Assembly (NCBI GenBank): GCA_905479265.1
Contig: CAJQLX010000002.1
Coordinates: 1-34,599, forward strand
DNA: 34,599 nt
Direction: 5' to 3'
Origin: an uncultured Alphaproteobacteria bacterium
GTDB taxonomy: Bacteria > Pseudomonadota > Alphaproteobacteria > UBA7985
In this document: piece by piece, positions 16,260 through 25,548 of the stretch
How positions within the stretch are numbered: the first letter of the stretch is position 1
Layout of the letters: each line of letters starts with the position of its first letter
Made by a program: the position numbers and the translations under genes
Notes under the pieces: model-generated
Database searches by the model: none
What the model was told of the DNA's origin: nothing
What the model saw: only the letters and a program-made list of their open reading frames with translations

Positions 16260-16446
16260 GCCCCCTAAATAGGTAAAATTGGCTGAAATACGCCGATACA
16301 AAGCTAAATCGACTGTTTCACAATCCCTTATAAAGGCAAAAATTCCGAGAAACTGGCGCAACACAGCATGGGTACAAAGCATCTCGTCAACACGGGGACG
16401 ACAGCGTCCGCGATGAACTTCAACGACGAAACAAGGCTTACAACCC

Positions 16447-17289
16447 ATGAAACTCTTTGCTTCCTTCTCCAAACTCGCCGCAGCATCCCTCCTCGCCCTT
16501 ACCGGCGCTGCAACCGCAACAACCGCATCGGCTGATCTCTCTGATCTGCGTGGCACGTGGATCAACGTCGACGACCACACGCGCGGTATCACCAAAGTCG
16601 TCATCGGCGGGTCCGGTTCGGTGGTTTCCCTGTCCGCCTGGGGATCCTGCTCCCCCAGCGATTGCGTCTGGGGCGAAGTCCCAGCCACGCCACTGACCAA
16701 CAGCGTGAGCGACGCACCCGACAGCGCAGATCGCATCGTCGCGGTCTATGAAAAATCCTACAAAATGTCGATTTTGAACGCCTACCGCTCGGGCAATCAG
16801 CTGATCGTCGATAACGCGACGGACTTCAATGATGGTCGCACGGATACATTTCGCAGTTACGCGTTCAAGCGTTTGCCCGTCTTTATCAACCCCGGCGTCA
16901 TCAACAAATTCCCCATGCTGAATCTCGGCCTGATGCAGCCCGTCACCAACCTCGACCAGATGGCGGGCGCGTGGAAGAACGTGGATGCCAACACACGCGG
17001 GATTTCCAAGCTCAGAATCACCGTCGATGGCGCAGATGTCGACGTTCAGGCGTGGGGCTCTTGTTCCCCGACGGACTGCAACTGGGGCTGGACCGATGCG
17101 ACGCCACTGACAACCAGTGTGAGCGCCAATCCGGTCGATGCGAACACGATCCTTGCCACGTGGGATTCCAACATCGCAACACGCACCGCGATCATCACGC
17201 GCGGCGGCACCATGCTGACGGTTCAAGTCACGACCACCTATAAAGACAGCCGCTCTGACCGGTTCAACACCTATGTTTTCGTCAAGTAA
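16447..17289 (+). CDS. Secreted protein with two repeats of an AWGSCSPxDCxWG domain
   Basis: A 280-residue exported protein: signal peptide 1-29 (cleavage near TASAD), then two similar halves, about 32-142 and 169-280. Each half has W-x-N-V-D near its start, AWGSCSP-S/T-DC-x-WG (64-76 and 202-214), an ATPLT-x-SVS segment and a closing D-x-R-x-D-x-F-x-x-Y-x-F stretch. Two cysteines per half could form a disulfide. The strand-like pattern suggests a small beta-barrel duplicated in tandem. No function is recognised. A linker at 143-168 (LPVFINPGVINKF) separates the copies. A terminator follows, so it is a single-gene unit. Confidence 0.75.
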   Translation: MKLFASFSKLAAASLLALTGAATATTASADLSDLRGTWINVDDHTRGITKVVIGGSGSVVSLSAWGSCSPSDCVWGEVPATPLTNSVSDAPDSADRIVAVYEKSYKMSILNAYRSGNQLIVDNATDFNDGRTDTFRSYAFKRLPVFINPGVINKFPMLNLGLMQPVTNLDQMAGAWKNVDANTRGISKLRITVDGADVDVQAWGSCSPTDCNWGWTDATPLTTSVSANPVDANTILATWDSNIATRTAIITRGGTMLTVQVTTTYKDSRSDRFNTYVFVK

Positions 17290-17316
17290 GCGGCGGACAA
17301 CCGCTTTATTCTGATC

Positions 17317-17345
17317 AAAGGGGCGCTCCGGCGTCCCTTTTTTTC
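17317..17345 (+). terminator. Rho-independent terminator after the duplicated-domain gene
   Basis: AAAGGGGCGC and GCGTCCCTTT pair around a TCCG tetraloop, with one G-T pair, and a T-run follows. It lies between convergent genes and may also serve glpX on the other strand. Confidence 0.8.
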
Positions 17346-17353
17346 GTTTTTTG

Positions 17354-18268
17354 TTACACCGAGATCAGCTGGCGCGTGGCACCACTTTCTGGCGCAATGG
17401 TCAGGACATCGACTTTGCGATCCACCGGACCTGCCAAAATCTCACCCGTTACCCCGGCCAACACCAAGCGTGCTTGGGCTGAGGCGAGATCGTCCAGACT
17501 GTAGGCTTGGTTCAAATCGCCGATGCCAAGCGCTTCGGCGCGCCCTCGCTCCGCATCATCACGGAACAGCAACCGACCCACCATCGCGCCGCCCAAAGCC
17601 TGCAAACCCGCTGCGGCCAGCACCCCTTCGGGCGCGCCGCCACTGCCGATATAGGCGTCAAACGGTGGCCTGCCGCTTTGGTCAGGCAAGCACGTCTGCA
17701 GCGCACCCATCACGTCGCCCTCGTCAATGCGGCAAAGGTCAGCGCCCACCGCTTCGACGGCCTGCACGATGGCGGCGTGACGGGGGCGGTCGAGCATGAC
17801 CACGCGCAAGCGGTCCTGCGCCTGCGCGCTCAGCCGCTTGAGAACCTCGATCAAGGGGCGGTCGAGGTCGTCGGCATCCACGGTAAAACCCGGACCAACG
17901 ACCAGTTTCTGCATGTAGACATCCGGCGCGTGCAGCAAACCGCCGCGCGGGGCAAAAGCCGCAACGCACAGCGCGCCGGGCCGACCTTCAGCGGCTAAAG
18001 TTGTTCCTTCGAGCGGGTCAACGGCAATATCAACCGCTGGCCCTTCGCCCCCGCCGACGGCTTCGCCAATATACAGCATGGGAGCTTCATCGCGCTCGCC
18101 TTCGCCGATAACGATGCGGCCTTTCATGGGGGCGTCGGCGAAACGGGCGCGCATGGCTTCAACGGCGGCGGCATCTGCGGCGTCTTTATCGCCCTGTCCC
18201 ACCCACGGCTGACACGCCAAAGCCGCATGTGCGCAGGCGCGCTCGACGTATGGGGTTAGGGCTTTCAT
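17354..18268 (-). CDS. glpX: Class II fructose-1,6-bisphosphatase
   Basis: A 304-residue member of the GlpX family, which removes the 1-phosphate of fructose-1,6-bisphosphate in gluconeogenesis and the Calvin cycle. Metal/phosphate motifs are GEGERDEAPMLY (55-66) and DPLEGT (84-89); the SGGAPEG segment follows in the C-terminal half. The ATG overlaps the aldolase stop (ATGA), so the two enzymes of the same pathway are made from one message. In some autotrophs the family also takes sedoheptulose-1,7-bisphosphate. No other Calvin-cycle gene is present here. Confidence 0.92.
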   Translation of the reverse strand: MKALTPYVERACAHAALACQPWVGQGDKDAADAAAVEAMRARFADAPMKGRIVIGEGERDEAPMLYIGEAVGGGEGPAVDIAVDPLEGTTLAAEGRPGALCVAAFAPRGGLLHAPDVYMQKLVVGPGFTVDADDLDRPLIEVLKRLSAQAQDRLRVVMLDRPRHAAIVQAVEAVGADLCRIDEGDVMGALQTCLPDQSGRPPFDAYIGSGGAPEGVLAAAGLQALGGAMVGRLLFRDDAERGRAEALGIGDLNQAYSLDDLASAQARLVLAGVTGEILAGPVDRKVDVLTIAPESGATRQLISV

Positions 18269-19191
18269 GCTTCTTGGGCCGCCTGATCCGCGTAAATGGA
18301 AATGAGCTGGTCCAGCAGCGCCAGCGCGTCGGTCCGGCTGCGCTGGAACGCGTTTCGGCCAATGATGGAGCCGAATCCGCCGCCCTTGGCAATGGCCGCG
18401 ATTTCTTTGGCAACGGCATCGGTGCCTTTGGCCTCGCCGCCGGAGAAAATCACGATGCGACGGCCATCAAAGGCGGACTGGATGACGTGCGCGATGCGGT
18501 CTTCCAAACGGCTCCAATCCTTGCCCTCGTAGTGCTTTTTCGCGGCTTCTTGCTCGATGCGGGTTTTGGGCGGCTTCACCTTGATGATGTGCGCGCCCAT
18601 CAGGGCCGCGATGTGGGCGGCATAGGCGATGACATCCAAGCTGGTTTCGCCCTCACGGCTCAACCCACCGCCGCGCGGATAGCTCCACACCACGACCGCA
18701 AGGCCCGCATCACGGGCGTCTTTGGTCAGCTCGCGCAGCTTTTCCTGCATATCGAATTGCTGTTCCGAGCCGGGATAGAGCGTGTACCCCACCGCGACAC
18801 AGCCCAACCGCAAGGCGTCTTCGACGCTGCCGGTCAGGGCTTGATCGGCATTCAGCGCATGACTGTTCGAGCTGTTCACCTTCAAAATCGTGGGAATCTG
18901 TCCGGCAAAGCGGCTCGCGCCGGCGGTCAGCAACCCGATGGGCGCTGCAAAGGCGTTCAGGCCGGCATCGATCGCCAACTGCCAATGATAGAGCGGGTCG
19001 TAGCCCACGGGATTGGGCGCGAAAGAGCGCGCGGGGCCGTGCTCGAACCCCTGATCGACGGGCAAGATCACCATCTTACCGGTTCCGGCCAAGCGACCAT
19101 GATTCAGCATTTGAACCAGCTTGGCGCGGGTTCCCGGATTTTCGGCGTCATAGTTTTCGAGAATGGCGGAAACGGCGGGACTGAGGCTCAC
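18265..19191 (-). CDS. Class I fructose-bisphosphate aldolase (DhnA/FbaB type)
   Basis: A 308-residue Schiff-base aldolase that interconverts fructose-1,6-bisphosphate with glyceraldehyde-3-phosphate and dihydroxyacetone phosphate. VILPVDQGFEHGP near the N-terminus, VWSYPRGGG, GAHIIKVKPP (carrying the likely Schiff-base lysine) and FSGGEAKGTD mark the FbaB/DhnA class. The longer frame starts at 19326 but lacks family similarity before SLSPAVSAIL. GTG 19191 has AAGGA 8 nt upstream and gives the usual length. It is the first gene of a two-gene unit with glpX. Confidence 0.88.
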   Translation of the reverse strand: MSLSPAVSAILENYDAENPGTRAKLVQMLNHGRLAGTGKMVILPVDQGFEHGPARSFAPNPVGYDPLYHWQLAIDAGLNAFAAPIGLLTAGASRFAGQIPTILKVNSSNSHALNADQALTGSVEDALRLGCVAVGYTLYPGSEQQFDMQEKLRELTKDARDAGLAVVVWSYPRGGGLSREGETSLDVIAYAAHIAALMGAHIIKVKPPKTRIEQEAAKKHYEGKDWSRLEDRIAHVIQSAFDGRRIVIFSGGEAKGTDAVAKEIAAIAKGGGFGSIIGRNAFQRSRTDALALLDQLISIYADQAAQEA

Positions 19192-19354
19192 AACGGGGTT
19201 CCTTTGGGCAGGGAAAACATTGAGTCTTCCCAACCTTGGAGAGCCGCGTCGTTCGACACCACCGCCGATCTTCACCATCGGCGCGCATTGCCGACACCCA
19301 CCGGAGATTCTGGAATCGAATTGCACCCCTCCGGAAAGCTTCTTGAACCAACTG

Positions 19355-20521
19355 TTACATGTAATCGTTTGCCGTCAGCTCTTCTTTGGGAATCAGATGC
19401 TCAAGGCCAAAATCCTCGATGTCGCGACAGCCGCACAGCGCCATCGTGATATCCATTTCCTTGTGAATGATCTCCAAGGCTTTGGTCACACCCGCCTGTC
19501 CCATCGCGCCAAGACCATAGAGGAACGCACGCCCGATGTAGGTTCCCTTGGCCCCCAAAGCCCGCGCCTTGAGCACGTCCTGGCCTGAGCGGATTCCGCC
19601 GTCCATGTGGACCTCGACCTGATCACCAACAGCCTCAACAATCCCCGGCAATTTCGCCAGCGCAGACCGCGCCCCGTCCAACTGCCGACCGCCGTGATTA
19701 GAGACGATGATGGCATCCGCGCCCGTCTTCGCCGCCATGCGTGCGTCTTCTTCGTCCAAGATGCCTTTGATGATGAGCTTTCGGTCCCACCGCTCTTTGA
19801 TCCAAGCGACATCGTCCCAACTCAAGCTCGGGTCGAACTGCGATGCGGTCCATTTCGAGAGCGAAGTCATATCCTCGACCGTATCAACGTGGCCTTCGAT
19901 GTTGCGGAACGAGCGGCGCTTGGTGCCCAGCATGCCCAGCGACCAGCGCGGCTTCATGGCCATGTCGATCATATTGGCGAGCGTGAGCTTTGGCGGCGCA
20001 GACAGGCCGTTGATCACGTCCTTATGCCGCTGCCCCAAAATCTGCAAATCCATGGTCACCACCAAGGCTGAACAGCCCGCCACATGCGCCCGCTTAATCA
20101 GGCGTTCGATGTAGTCCCGATCGCGCATAAAATAGAGCTGGAACCAAAACGGCTGGGTGGTGTGTTCGGCCACATCCTCAATCGAACAAATCGACATGGT
20201 GGACAGGGTAAAGGGCACGCCAAAGGCTTCAGCTGCCTTAGCCGCGAGGATTTCCCCGTCCGCATGCTGCATCCCAGTCAGGCCCGTCGGCGCCAGCGCA
20301 ACAGGCATCGCCACGTCTTCGCCCACCATTTTGGACGCGAGGCTGCGCCCCTCCATATTCACCGCAATCCGCTGCCGCAGGCGCACTTTCTCGAAATCAG
20401 TGGAGTTTTCGCGATAGGTCTGCTCGGTCCACGACCCGCTGTCGGCGTAGTCGTAAAACATCTTCGGCACCCGCTGCTTGGCCATGAGCCGCAAGTCTTC
20501 AATGGTGGTAATCACTGGCAT
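19355..20521 (-). CDS. lldD: L-lactate dehydrogenase / alpha-hydroxy-acid oxidase (FMN)
   Basis: A 388-residue FMN-dependent alpha-hydroxy-acid dehydrogenase. The active-site signature SNHGGRQLDG is at 274-283 (catalytic His276), FMN-contacting K252 in IIKGI, and the N-terminal FDYADSGSW-type stretch (here FYDYADSGSW) at 22-31. It oxidises L-lactate (or a similar acid) to pyruvate, passing electrons to the quinone pool or oxygen. It follows the acetoacetyl-CoA synthetase stop by 63 nt on the same strand. Substrate could also be glycolate or mandelate; the length and signature favour LldD. Confidence 0.85.
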   Translation of the reverse strand: MPVITTIEDLRLMAKQRVPKMFYDYADSGSWTEQTYRENSTDFEKVRLRQRIAVNMEGRSLASKMVGEDVAMPVALAPTGLTGMQHADGEILAAKAAEAFGVPFTLSTMSICSIEDVAEHTTQPFWFQLYFMRDRDYIERLIKRAHVAGCSALVVTMDLQILGQRHKDVINGLSAPPKLTLANMIDMAMKPRWSLGMLGTKRRSFRNIEGHVDTVEDMTSLSKWTASQFDPSLSWDDVAWIKERWDRKLIIKGILDEEDARMAAKTGADAIIVSNHGGRQLDGARSALAKLPGIVEAVGDQVEVHMDGGIRSGQDVLKARALGAKGTYIGRAFLYGLGAMGQAGVTKALEIIHKEMDITMALCGCRDIEDFGLEHLIPKEELTANDYM

Positions 20522-20584
20522 CGTTTGTTCTGTACTCCTGTAGCGCTGCTGCCCGGAGGGTTCGATGGGCGAGGCTTGCGCGTT

Positions 20585-22549
20585 CTAGTCTTCCTGAAGA
20601 TCCGGGATCCCTTTAAAATTGTCCAGTGCTTCGGCGTTGGCGAGGGCTTCGACGTTCTTAACCTCTTCGCCCATGACCACCGAACGGACAGCCAATTCAA
20701 CGATTTTGCCCGAGCGCGTGCGCGGAATATCCACCACTTCGATGATCTTCGCCGGAACATGGCGCGGTGAAGCGCCGTGCCGGATCTGCACCTTGATCTT
20801 CTCCCGCAACCCGTCGGTCAGGGCCTGACCTTCCTGCATCACCACAAAGAGGACCACCCGCGTATCGCCGGCCCAAGGCTGGCCGATGACGATGCTTTCC
20901 TTGATTTGCGGCAGGGTTTCGACTTGCCGGTAAATCTCCGCCGTGCCAATCCGCACGCCGCTTGGGTTCAGTGTCGCATCTGAGCGCCCGTGGATGATGT
21001 AGCCGTGGTTTTCCGTCTGCTCGATGAAATCGCCATGCGTCCATACGTTGGGAAAACGCTCGTAGTAGGCTTTGAAGTACCGACTGCCATCATCGTCGCC
21101 AAAAAAGCCCAGCGGCATGGACGGAAACGGCTTGGCACACACCAACTCGCCGCGCCCTTCGCGCAGGGGCTCGCCGTCGTCGTCATAGACCTGCAAATCC
21201 ATACCGATCCCCGGCACCTGTAACTCGCCGCGATAGACCGGCAGCGTCGGCGAACCGGACACAAAACACCCCAGCAGGTCCGTCCCGCCAGAGCACGACA
21301 TGACGTGCACGTCACTTTTGACGTGCTCATAGAGGTAATCAAAGCTCTCATGGACCAGCGTTGAGCCCGTGGACGCAATCAGGCGCATGTCGTCAAACCG
21401 GCCAACGGTGGTCGGGCGCACCTGCTGCTTGTTCAGCGCGTCCACGTACTTGGCCGACAACCCCATGCTGGTGATCCCGTGCTCCTCCGCAAACCGCCAC
21501 AGCACCAGCGGGTCCGGCGCAAAGGGCGAGCCGTCATACAGCATCACCGTCGCGCCCGTCTGCAAGCCGGTGATCAGCCAATTCCACATCATCCACCCGC
21601 AGGTGGTGAAAAAGAATGTGCGGTCATCAGGCCGGGTATTGTTGTGCAGGATGTGTTCGGTCAGCTGCTTGAGCAGCACCCCGCCCTGTCCGTGTTCGAT
21701 GCACTTGGGCTTTCCGGTGGTGCCAGAGGAGAACATGATCACCATCGGCGCGTTGAAGTTCAGCCGCTTGAACGTCGGCGTGGTCGCATCCTGATGCCGG
21801 GCAAGGGCTGTATCCAAGCGCTCGGTCCCCGTCAGCGGCCCGGTATCCGCCGCCTCGTCCGCGAAGCCAAGCATGAAGCTGGTTTTCACCGACGGCAAAG
21901 CGGCCAGCACTTCGGCAAATTTCTCACGCGTGTCAAAGGTCTTGCCGGTGTAGAAATACCCGTCACAGACCACCAGAACCTTCGGCTCGGTCTGCGAAAA
22001 CCGATCGAGAATGCCGTTGACGCCAAAGTCTGGCGAGCACGACGACCACACCGCACCCAGAGCATTCGCCGCCATAGCCACGACGATCGAGGTGGGGCAG
22101 TTGGGCAGCACAAACCCGACGCGATCCCCTTCTTCCACGCCCGCCTCAACCAACAGCGCCTGCATCCGGCCCACCCGCGCAATCAGGTCGCGCCAGGTGA
22201 CTTTCTCCGACTTCTGATCCTCAGCCTGAAAAATCAGCGCCAGCGCATCGCTGTCCGCTCGCTCTGCGGGACGCAACAAATTCTCGGCAAACGACAGGGT
22301 GCCGTCGGGGAAATATCGCGCACCGGGCATTTTGTCGCCATCGACCAAAACCCGCTCGCCCTGCTCCCCGATCACACCGGCGAAGTCCCAAAACCCCTGC
22401 CAAAACCGTTGGTTATCCTGAACCGAGAAATCGTGCAGGTCCCAAAAAGACCGACAGTCCCGATCAAAACGATCGTTGATATACGCTTGAAACTTGGTCA
22501 AGTTCGCGGAAGCAATCTGTTCGTCGCTTGGCTGCCACAGCAAAGTCAT
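20585..22549 (-). CDS. Acetoacetyl-CoA synthetase (acetoacetate-CoA ligase)
   Basis: A 654-residue adenylate-forming ligase; acetoacetyl-CoA synthetases are near 650. The AMP-binding loop is IMFSSGTTGKPKCIEHGQGG, then TCGWMMWNW, and the C-terminal RTRSGKIVE carries the catalytic lysine. The WWQPS-like start (MTLLWQPSDEQI) and FWDLHDFSV stretch distinguish this group from acetyl-CoA synthetase. It activates acetoacetate for ketone-body or polyhydroxybutyrate turnover. GAGGAA lies 8-9 nt before ATG 22549. It may be co-transcribed with lldD downstream. Confidence 0.9.
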   Translation of the reverse strand: MTLLWQPSDEQIASANLTKFQAYINDRFDRDCRSFWDLHDFSVQDNQRFWQGFWDFAGVIGEQGERVLVDGDKMPGARYFPDGTLSFAENLLRPAERADSDALALIFQAEDQKSEKVTWRDLIARVGRMQALLVEAGVEEGDRVGFVLPNCPTSIVVAMAANALGAVWSSCSPDFGVNGILDRFSQTEPKVLVVCDGYFYTGKTFDTREKFAEVLAALPSVKTSFMLGFADEAADTGPLTGTERLDTALARHQDATTPTFKRLNFNAPMVIMFSSGTTGKPKCIEHGQGGVLLKQLTEHILHNNTRPDDRTFFFTTCGWMMWNWLITGLQTGATVMLYDGSPFAPDPLVLWRFAEEHGITSMGLSAKYVDALNKQQVRPTTVGRFDDMRLIASTGSTLVHESFDYLYEHVKSDVHVMSCSGGTDLLGCFVSGSPTLPVYRGELQVPGIGMDLQVYDDDGEPLREGRGELVCAKPFPSMPLGFFGDDDGSRYFKAYYERFPNVWTHGDFIEQTENHGYIIHGRSDATLNPSGVRIGTAEIYRQVETLPQIKESIVIGQPWAGDTRVVLFVVMQEGQALTDGLREKIKVQIRHGASPRHVPAKIIEVVDIPRTRSGKIVELAVRSVVMGEEVKNVEALANAEALDNFKGIPDLQED

Positions 22550-22609
22550 CAGGCGGGTTCCTCACTTCAGTCTTTCGTGCGTCCAACCCGTCAGTACAAG
22601 GCACACTCA

Positions 22610-24211
22610 ATGCGCAATTTTGAACTTCCCGGTCGTTCTACAGTTATGGCGGAAAAAGGCGCGGTTGCAACGTCTCATCCGCTCGCCACCTCCGCCGCAC
22701 TGCGGGTCTTGCAAGATGGCGGCAACGCTGTGGATGCTGCGGTTACCGCCGTTCTGGTGTTGTGTGTGGTTGAACCGCAATCTGTGGGCATCGGCGGCGA
22801 TATGTTTGCGCTGTACGCACAGGGCGGAGCACGACCTGTGATGGGTTTGAACGGCTCAGGCCGCTCGCCCCAAGCTGCGACATTTGACGCCATCAGCGCC
22901 GCCTTCCCCGGCGCGCAAAAACCCACACGCAACCACCCCCATGCCGTAACCATCCCCGGCGCGGTCGATGGCTACTTAACCCTGCTGGAACGCTTTGGCC
23001 GTTGGGGCATTGATCGCGTGATCGCGCCCGCCCAGCGCTATGCCGCCGAAGGCTTCCCCGTCTATGACCGCGTTCGCAGTGATTGGCGGCGGGAGGTCGG
23101 TCTGATCCGCCAAGACAGCGACGCCGCCGCCATGCTGCTTCACGGTGGTGCGCTGCCGGAATTGGGCGCGCGCATGGCCTTCCCTGCGCTCGCCAAAACA
23201 CTGGCGGAAATCGGCAAGAAGGGCCGCGCCGGGTTCTATGATGGCTGGGTGCTCGACGACATGCTGACCAAGCTGACGGCCTTGGGTGGACTGCACAGCG
23301 CCAGCGACTTTGCCGACACCCAAAGCACGTGGGTTGACCCCATCAGCACGGACTACAAGGGCTACCAGCTGTGGGAAATTCCGCCCAATGGACAAGGTTT
23401 GGTGGCGCTGGAAATCCTGCAAATCCTCTCCCGGCTGGACCAACCGCCGGGCATGCTGTCGCTCGAACGCTTCCACCAGCAGATCGAAGCCTCGCACTTG
23501 GGCTACGCAGACCGTGACGCCTTCTTCGCCGACCTCGCGCACATGCCCGCCAGCGTCGCCGCGGTGCTCGACCCCGCCCGCATGGACGCTCAAGCTGCTA
23601 AAATCGCCGCAGACGGCACCCTCTCCCCCGTGCCCGTGCCGGACTATCCCGGGCACAGCGATACGGTGTACCTGAGCGTCGTTGACGGCGACCGGAACGC
23701 CGTCAGCCTGATCTCATCGGTCTACGACAGCTTTGGCTCCACCCTGACCGCGCCAAAGTCAGGTGTGGTGTTCCAGAACCGGGGCTGCAGCTTCCGCGTG
23801 GACCAGCCCGACCACCCCAACGCCTATGGCCCGTCCAAGCGCCCCATGCACACCATCATCCCGGCCATGCTCACCAAGGGCGATGCGGTGCAAATGTCCT
23901 TTGGCGTTATGGGCGCGGACTACCAGCCGCAGGGTCACGCCCACGTACTGACCTCGATGATCGACTATGGTTTGGATATCCAAGCGGCCTTGGACCTGCC
24001 GCGCGTGCACGCCTCGCCGAAATCAGGCCGGGTGCAGGTCGAAGCCGGCGTGCCGGCGCTGGTGCGTCAGGGCTTGCTCGATCTGGGCCACCGGTTGGAG
24101 ATCCCGGACAAGGCCATCGGCGGAGGCCAGGGCATCTGGCTGCACGCCGACACCGGCTTCCTCTCCGCCGGTTCAGACCCACGCAAAGACGGGCACGCGG
24201 CAGGGTTCTAA
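22610..24211 (+). CDS. Gamma-glutamyltransferase family protein
   Basis: A 533-residue Ntn-hydrolase of the gamma-glutamyltransferase family. Members cleave themselves before a threonine that becomes the nucleophile; HSDTVYLSVVD places T352. N-terminal GGNAVDAAVTAVLVLCVVEPQSVGIGGD and C-terminal GGGQGIW fit the family. ATG 22610 has AAGG 8 nt upstream; the frame is open for another 1.1 kb upstream, but that part is antisense to the CoA ligase and not family-like. There is no signal peptide, unlike periplasmic Ggt, so a cytoplasmic YwrD-like hydrolase or acylase is possible. It ends with a 4-base convergent overlap with folK. Confidence 0.85.
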   Translation: MRNFELPGRSTVMAEKGAVATSHPLATSAALRVLQDGGNAVDAAVTAVLVLCVVEPQSVGIGGDMFALYAQGGARPVMGLNGSGRSPQAATFDAISAAFPGAQKPTRNHPHAVTIPGAVDGYLTLLERFGRWGIDRVIAPAQRYAAEGFPVYDRVRSDWRREVGLIRQDSDAAAMLLHGGALPELGARMAFPALAKTLAEIGKKGRAGFYDGWVLDDMLTKLTALGGLHSASDFADTQSTWVDPISTDYKGYQLWEIPPNGQGLVALEILQILSRLDQPPGMLSLERFHQQIEASHLGYADRDAFFADLAHMPASVAAVLDPARMDAQAAKIAADGTLSPVPVPDYPGHSDTVYLSVVDGDRNAVSLISSVYDSFGSTLTAPKSGVVFQNRGCSFRVDQPDHPNAYGPSKRPMHTIIPAMLTKGDAVQMSFGVMGADYQPQGHAHVLTSMIDYGLDIQAALDLPRVHASPKSGRVQVEAGVPALVRQGLLDLGHRLEIPDKAIGGGQGIWLHADTGFLSAGSDPRKDGHAAGF

Positions 24212-24642
24212 GAGCGCTGCACCGGCAGCGTCGCAGGCGCGCGAATGGCGGCGAGTGGGACCATCACAAAATCCCGCTCAAACATGCGCGGATGCGGCAG
24301 GATCGGCGGGCCATGAGGATCGCGATGATCGCCGTAAACCAGCAAGTCCAGATCCAGAATCCGCGCGGCGTTCCGCACGCTCCGAATCCGACCAAAATCG
24401 GCTTCAATGGCGTGCAAATCAGCCAGCAATTCAGCCGGTTGCCGCTGCGACTCGATTTCGCAAACGGCGTTCTGATACCACGGCTGATCAGAGATTGGCA
24501 CCGGCTGCGTGCTCAAGAAGGGCGATACCCGAACCAACCGACCTACTTTCGCGTGTATTTCCTGCAGAGCCACACGCAGAACGGCATCTGGTGTCCCAAT
24601 TTCGGGATGAGGAAGGTTGCTTCCCAGTCCAATTAAGATCAT
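24208..24642 (-). CDS. folK: 6-hydroxymethyl-7,8-dihydropterin pyrophosphokinase
   Basis: A 144-residue enzyme of folate synthesis that transfers pyrophosphate from ATP to 6-hydroxymethyl-7,8-dihydropterin. Motifs: IGLGSNL at the N-terminus, QPWYQNAV, RNAARILDLDLL with metal ligands D97 and D99, and LPHPRMFERDFVMVPL. ATG 24642 has AGGA 7 nt upstream; the longer frame to 24693 adds residues without family similarity. It is shorter than E. coli FolK (159) but complete. It is divergent from the NYN gene. Confidence 0.92.
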   Translation of the reverse strand: MILIGLGSNLPHPEIGTPDAVLRVALQEIHAKVGRLVRVSPFLSTQPVPISDQPWYQNAVCEIESQRQPAELLADLHAIEADFGRIRSVRNAARILDLDLLVYGDHRDPHGPPILPHPRMFERDFVMVPLAAIRAPATLPVQRS

Positions 24643-24724
24643 GCGCCCGTCCTGTGGATAACCAAAGTTGCAAACCGGAAGCGGGTGTACCATCTTCGGA
24701 CCCGAACGAGCAAAACTAAAAAAG

Positions 24725-24752
24725 TTGCCCTATCGTCTGCGGAAGCTATTAC
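24725..24752 (+). promoter_or_regulatory. Candidate promoter for the NYN gene
   Basis: TTGCCC and TATTAC with a 16-bp spacer lie about 77 nt before the start codon, in the 186-bp divergent spacer between folK and the NYN gene. It is a by-eye match only. Confidence 0.3.
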
Positions 24753-24828
24753 CGCGGTCGCTTATTTTTAGCGCCTAGGCATTTTACGCCACCGCTTCGA
24801 TGGGACATTTAAAAGCAAGGCGGATTTT

Positions 24829-25443
24829 ATGAGCAACTTGCGTTTCTACCCGCAAGAAAAGATAGCCCTCTTCATCGACGGCTCCAACCTCTACGCGACG
24901 GCACGAGCCCTGGGCTTTGACATCGATTACAAGTCGCTGCTGGGCATGTTCCAGAAGCAGGCGATGATGGTCCGCGCGTTCTACTACACGGCCCTGCTGG
25001 ACGATCAGGAGTATTCCCCGATCCGGCCACTGGTCGATTGGCTGGACTACAACGGCTACACCATCGTAACCAAGCCAACCAAGGAATTCACCGACGCCAC
25101 GGGCCGTCGCAAGATCAAAGGCAACATGGACATTGAACTGGCCATTGATGTCATGGAAATGTCCGACCGGCTGGACCACATCGTCCTGTTCTCCGGGGAC
25201 GGCGACTTCCGCCGCTTGGTCGAAGCTGTGCAGCGCAAAGGCGTGCGGGTTACGGTGATCTCGACCATCAAATCATCCCCGCCGATGATCGCGGACGAGC
25301 TGCGCCGGCAAGCCGACAGCTTTGTCGAGCTCACGGAAATTCAGGAATACATCTCCCGTCCCGTATCCCAGCGCAACACGCGCCAGCCGACCGATGGCAT
25401 GGATCCAGACAGCGAGATGGCCCCGATCATCGACGAAGACTAA
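24829..25443 (+). CDS. NYN-domain (LabA/DUF88) putative ribonuclease
   Basis: A 204-residue PIN-like NYN domain protein. Acidic and polar catalytic-site residues are intact: FIDGSN (D17, N20), D101 in KGNMDIELAID, and FSGDGDF (D124, D126). The fold is that of metal-dependent RNases; LabA-type members are linked to RNA processing or regulation, but exact targets are mostly unknown. The C-terminal 25 residues are polar and probably disordered. It is a single-gene unit with its own terminator and a divergent neighbour. Confidence 0.88.
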   Translation: MSNLRFYPQEKIALFIDGSNLYATARALGFDIDYKSLLGMFQKQAMMVRAFYYTALLDDQEYSPIRPLVDWLDYNGYTIVTKPTKEFTDATGRRKIKGNMDIELAIDVMEMSDRLDHIVLFSGDGDFRRLVEAVQRKGVRVTVISTIKSSPPMIADELRRQADSFVELTEIQEYISRPVSQRNTRQPTDGMDPDSEMAPIIDED

Positions 25444-25478
25444 AACCCCGCGCACACACCGCGCGACGCCACAGGCAA

Positions 25479-25513
25479 AAAAAGCCCCGCCGGACCACCG
25501 CGCGGGGCTTTTT
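25479..25513 (+). terminator. Rho-independent terminator after the NYN gene
   Basis: AAAAAGCCCCGC pairs perfectly with GCGGGGCTTTTT (12 bp) around an 11-nt loop, ending in a T-run. It starts 36 nt after the stop codon. The symmetric A and T runs could let it work on both strands. Confidence 0.9.
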
Positions 25514-25548
25514 CTTTGGCCACAAGCACTCCGATCTTGATCGACGCT

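Noticed and set aside
15813-17226. Two minus-strand ORFs of 307 and 262 residues opposite the glutamate-synthase-like gene and the duplicated-domain gene
   Set aside because: Both real genes are on the plus strand with intact family motifs or a signal peptide; the reverse frames resemble nothing known.
21479-22609. Long 5' extension of the gamma-glutamyltransferase frame
   Set aside because: It is antisense to the full-length acetoacetyl-CoA synthetase and lacks family similarity; the real start is ATG 22610 with a ribosome-binding site.
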